Below are positions 62,944-64,000 of a stretch of DNA of 64,000 nt, piece by piece. The stretch's first letter is position 1. Every line of letters begins with the position of its first letter. The notes beneath the pieces are model-generated. The model did not search any database and was not told the origin of the DNA. It saw only the letters and a list, made by a program, of their open reading frames with translations. Both the position numbers and the translations under genes were made by a program. The stretch comes from Pyropia haitanensis (Eukaryota > Rhodophyta > Bangiophyceae > Bangiales > Bangiaceae): positions 744,001 through 808,000 of the forward strand of contig SDUX01000010.1 in NCBI GenBank assembly GCA_008729055.1, in the 5' to 3' direction.

Positions 62944-64000
62944 GCGGCCGCAGAGGCGGCGGCGGCGGAGGCGGCGGCGGACCGGCATGTGAAGCGGGTC
63001 ATCCAGTTGGTGTCGGCGGGCCTGGCCATTGGCCCGCACAGCCCCGGCGGGGACGCCGCCGCCGCCCTGTGGCGGGCGGCCTTTACCGCGCTGAACGTGA
63101 TCGTTGGCACCAGGGCGGCGGGGGTGGCCAAGGGCAGCAGCTATGTAGCCGAGGAGGTCCTGCTGTGGCTGCGGCTGCGGCTGGCCGACCACGCGGTGCT
63201 TTCCGCCTTTCGCGAGCCGCGCGCCTCCACCGTCCGCGTGGCGGTGGAGTTGTACAAGGAGGCCGCCGCCGCGTGCGGCGGCGTGATGGCCAAACGACTG
63301 CGCGCCGCGCACCAGCCGCTGGAGGACGTGCAGGTGCCCAGGGGGCGGGCAAACGCCAAGGGCAAGCTCTCTGCTCGGGCAGAGCTGGCATTGGTGATCA
63401 CCAAGATGGGCGTGACGCTCGTTGAGGATGGCGCCTGCGGCGGCGTAGGAGCGGCGCCGCCCGCCGAGCTCGCCGGCGCCGGTGCGGCGGCCACCGGTGC
63501 GGCGGCGGCCGACCGCTGGACGGCGGCGCCGCTCATCCCCCTCGACCTCGACCTGAGCGTCCAGCGCGGCCTGTACCTCCTCGCCGGCGTCGCCGCGGAC
63601 GACGAGCACGGCGTGGCGGCGGCGCACGCGCTCGCCGACTTTGTGCTGCCGCCCGCCGCGGCGGCGGCGGCGGGCGCGCCGCCGCTCGGCGGGCCGCCCC
63701 TGCCGCGCGCCGGCGGCGTGCCGCGCCTCGCCATCCCGGCGCTGTTCCGGCTGGTCGAGGCGGACGATGCGGCCGCGGCGGGCCGCCTGGCGGCGCTGCT
63801 GTCGCCGCCCGCCGCGGCGGCGGCATCGGGCGCGGGCGCGGCGGGGGGCGGCGGGGGGGGGGGGGGCCGGTGGCCGCCGCCCAACGCGTCGCTTGCCGCG
63901 TGGTTGCGCCGCCGCGCGGGGCTGCCCGCCGCGGCGGCGCCGGCGGCGGCGGCCGCCGGCGCGGCGGCGGCCGCCCATGCGGCGGCGGCCGCCGACACGG
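58569..64000 (+). CDS. Giant low-complexity protein with two SUMO-interacting motifs, 3' end outside window
   Basis: The gene starts at ATG 58569 ([21 protein letters not shown]) and is still open at the window edge, giving more than 1,800 residues. After an RGG-like and KRRRR region come four copies of a repeat with [21 protein letters not shown] and [11 protein letters not shown]. Two SUMO-interacting motifs follow: [11 protein letters not shown] (DNA about 59940) and [15 protein letters not shown] (about 60420), each with the acidic residues that strengthen SUMO binding. Next are eleven VVPAAP units and a long Ala-rich region. The C-terminal part looks folded and helical ([76 protein letters not shown]). 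Frames change at G runs: 59236-59247 (11 G where sister repeats have 12) and about 62869-62879. I recognise no family. A nuclear SUMO-dependent scaffold role is inference. Confidence 0.6.
59001..59460 (+). repeat. Four tandem copies of a 143-147-bp coding repeat
   Basis: GCGGCGTGGCGTG occurs at 59001, 59148, 59291 and 59438, giving spacings of 147, 143 and 147. Each of the first three copies ends in a run of 12, 11 and 12 G respectively. The 11-G copy is where the reading frame shifts. Confidence 0.9.
60617..60814 (+). repeat. 18-bp tandem repeat encoding VVPAAP, 11 units
   Basis: Eleven consecutive 18-bp units such as GTCGTCCCTGCCGCGCCG encode VVPAAP and close variants ([18 protein letters not shown]). 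They form a rigid Pro/Ala/Val linker after the second SUMO-interacting motif. Confidence 0.9.

Overview
The window looks like nuclear DNA of a very GC-rich, intron-poor photosynthetic eukaryote. The evidence is a eukaryotic tRNA-Asn, GT-AG introns confirmed in two genes, and clear eukaryote-specific proteins: cactin, CAF1 deadenylase, NOSIP, a NUFIP1-like protein, DDX54/Dbp10, and a CaMKK/GRIK-like kinase. Plant-lineage features are a plastid lipid-associated protein (PAP/fibrillin) with a transit-like leader, a plastid-type methyltransferase, and an organelle-type DEAD-box helicase with a GUCT domain. Proteins are packed with Ala, Gly and Pro runs, and DNA has many long C/G homopolymers. This style, together with a carbohydrate-sulfotransferase-like gene, fits a bangiophyte red alga of the Porphyra/Pyropia type. 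That assignment is inference from composition and gene content; no taxonomic search was possible.

Layout. 0-7 kb: a secreted collagen-like Gly-repeat protein (-), an unrecognised coiled-coil-like protein (-), and a divergent Golgi-type sulfotransferase-like protein (+). 7-18 kb: three DEAD-box RNA helicases close together (DDX54/Dbp10-like, a DEVD-type helicase, and a DDX21/RH3/RH9-like helicase), with a tRNA-Asn(GTT) between the first two. 18-31 kb: CAF1 deadenylase (-), NOSIP (+), a large CaMKK/GRIK-like kinase (-), and a NUFIP1-like snoRNP assembly protein (-). Much of 7-31 kb is therefore RNA-processing and ribosome-biogenesis machinery. 31-40 kb: an unrecognised, probably spliced Pro/Ser-rich gene (+), PAP/fibrillin (-), and a disordered protein (-). 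40.4-44.4 kb: two adjacent 1.9-2.0 kb elements of one family with terminal inverted repeats and candidate 4-bp target duplications. 45-56 kb: cactin (+, one intron), a secreted Ser/Arg-rich Cys-tailed protein (-), a proteinase-K-like subtilase with a TATA box (+), and a plastid PEMT/ICMT-like methyltransferase (-, one intron). 56.2-57.9 kb: a second, unrelated element bounded by about 70-bp inverted repeats. 58.6-64 kb: a giant low-complexity protein (+) with two SUMO-interacting motifs, running off the window.

Several genes with intact catalytic motifs change reading frame, nearly always at a run of 7-15 C or G. The simplest reading is homopolymer length error in the assembly rather than pseudogenes, although short introns remain possible at one or two sites (a 92-bp GT-AG intron fits the DDX21-like gene). 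Coordinates of such genes are given as whole spans.

No CRISPR array, operon, prophage or recognisable new defence system is present. The most novel items are the TIR element family, the second inverted-repeat element, the sulfotransferase-like protein lacking its expected PAPS lysine, and the internally duplicated SIM-containing protein.
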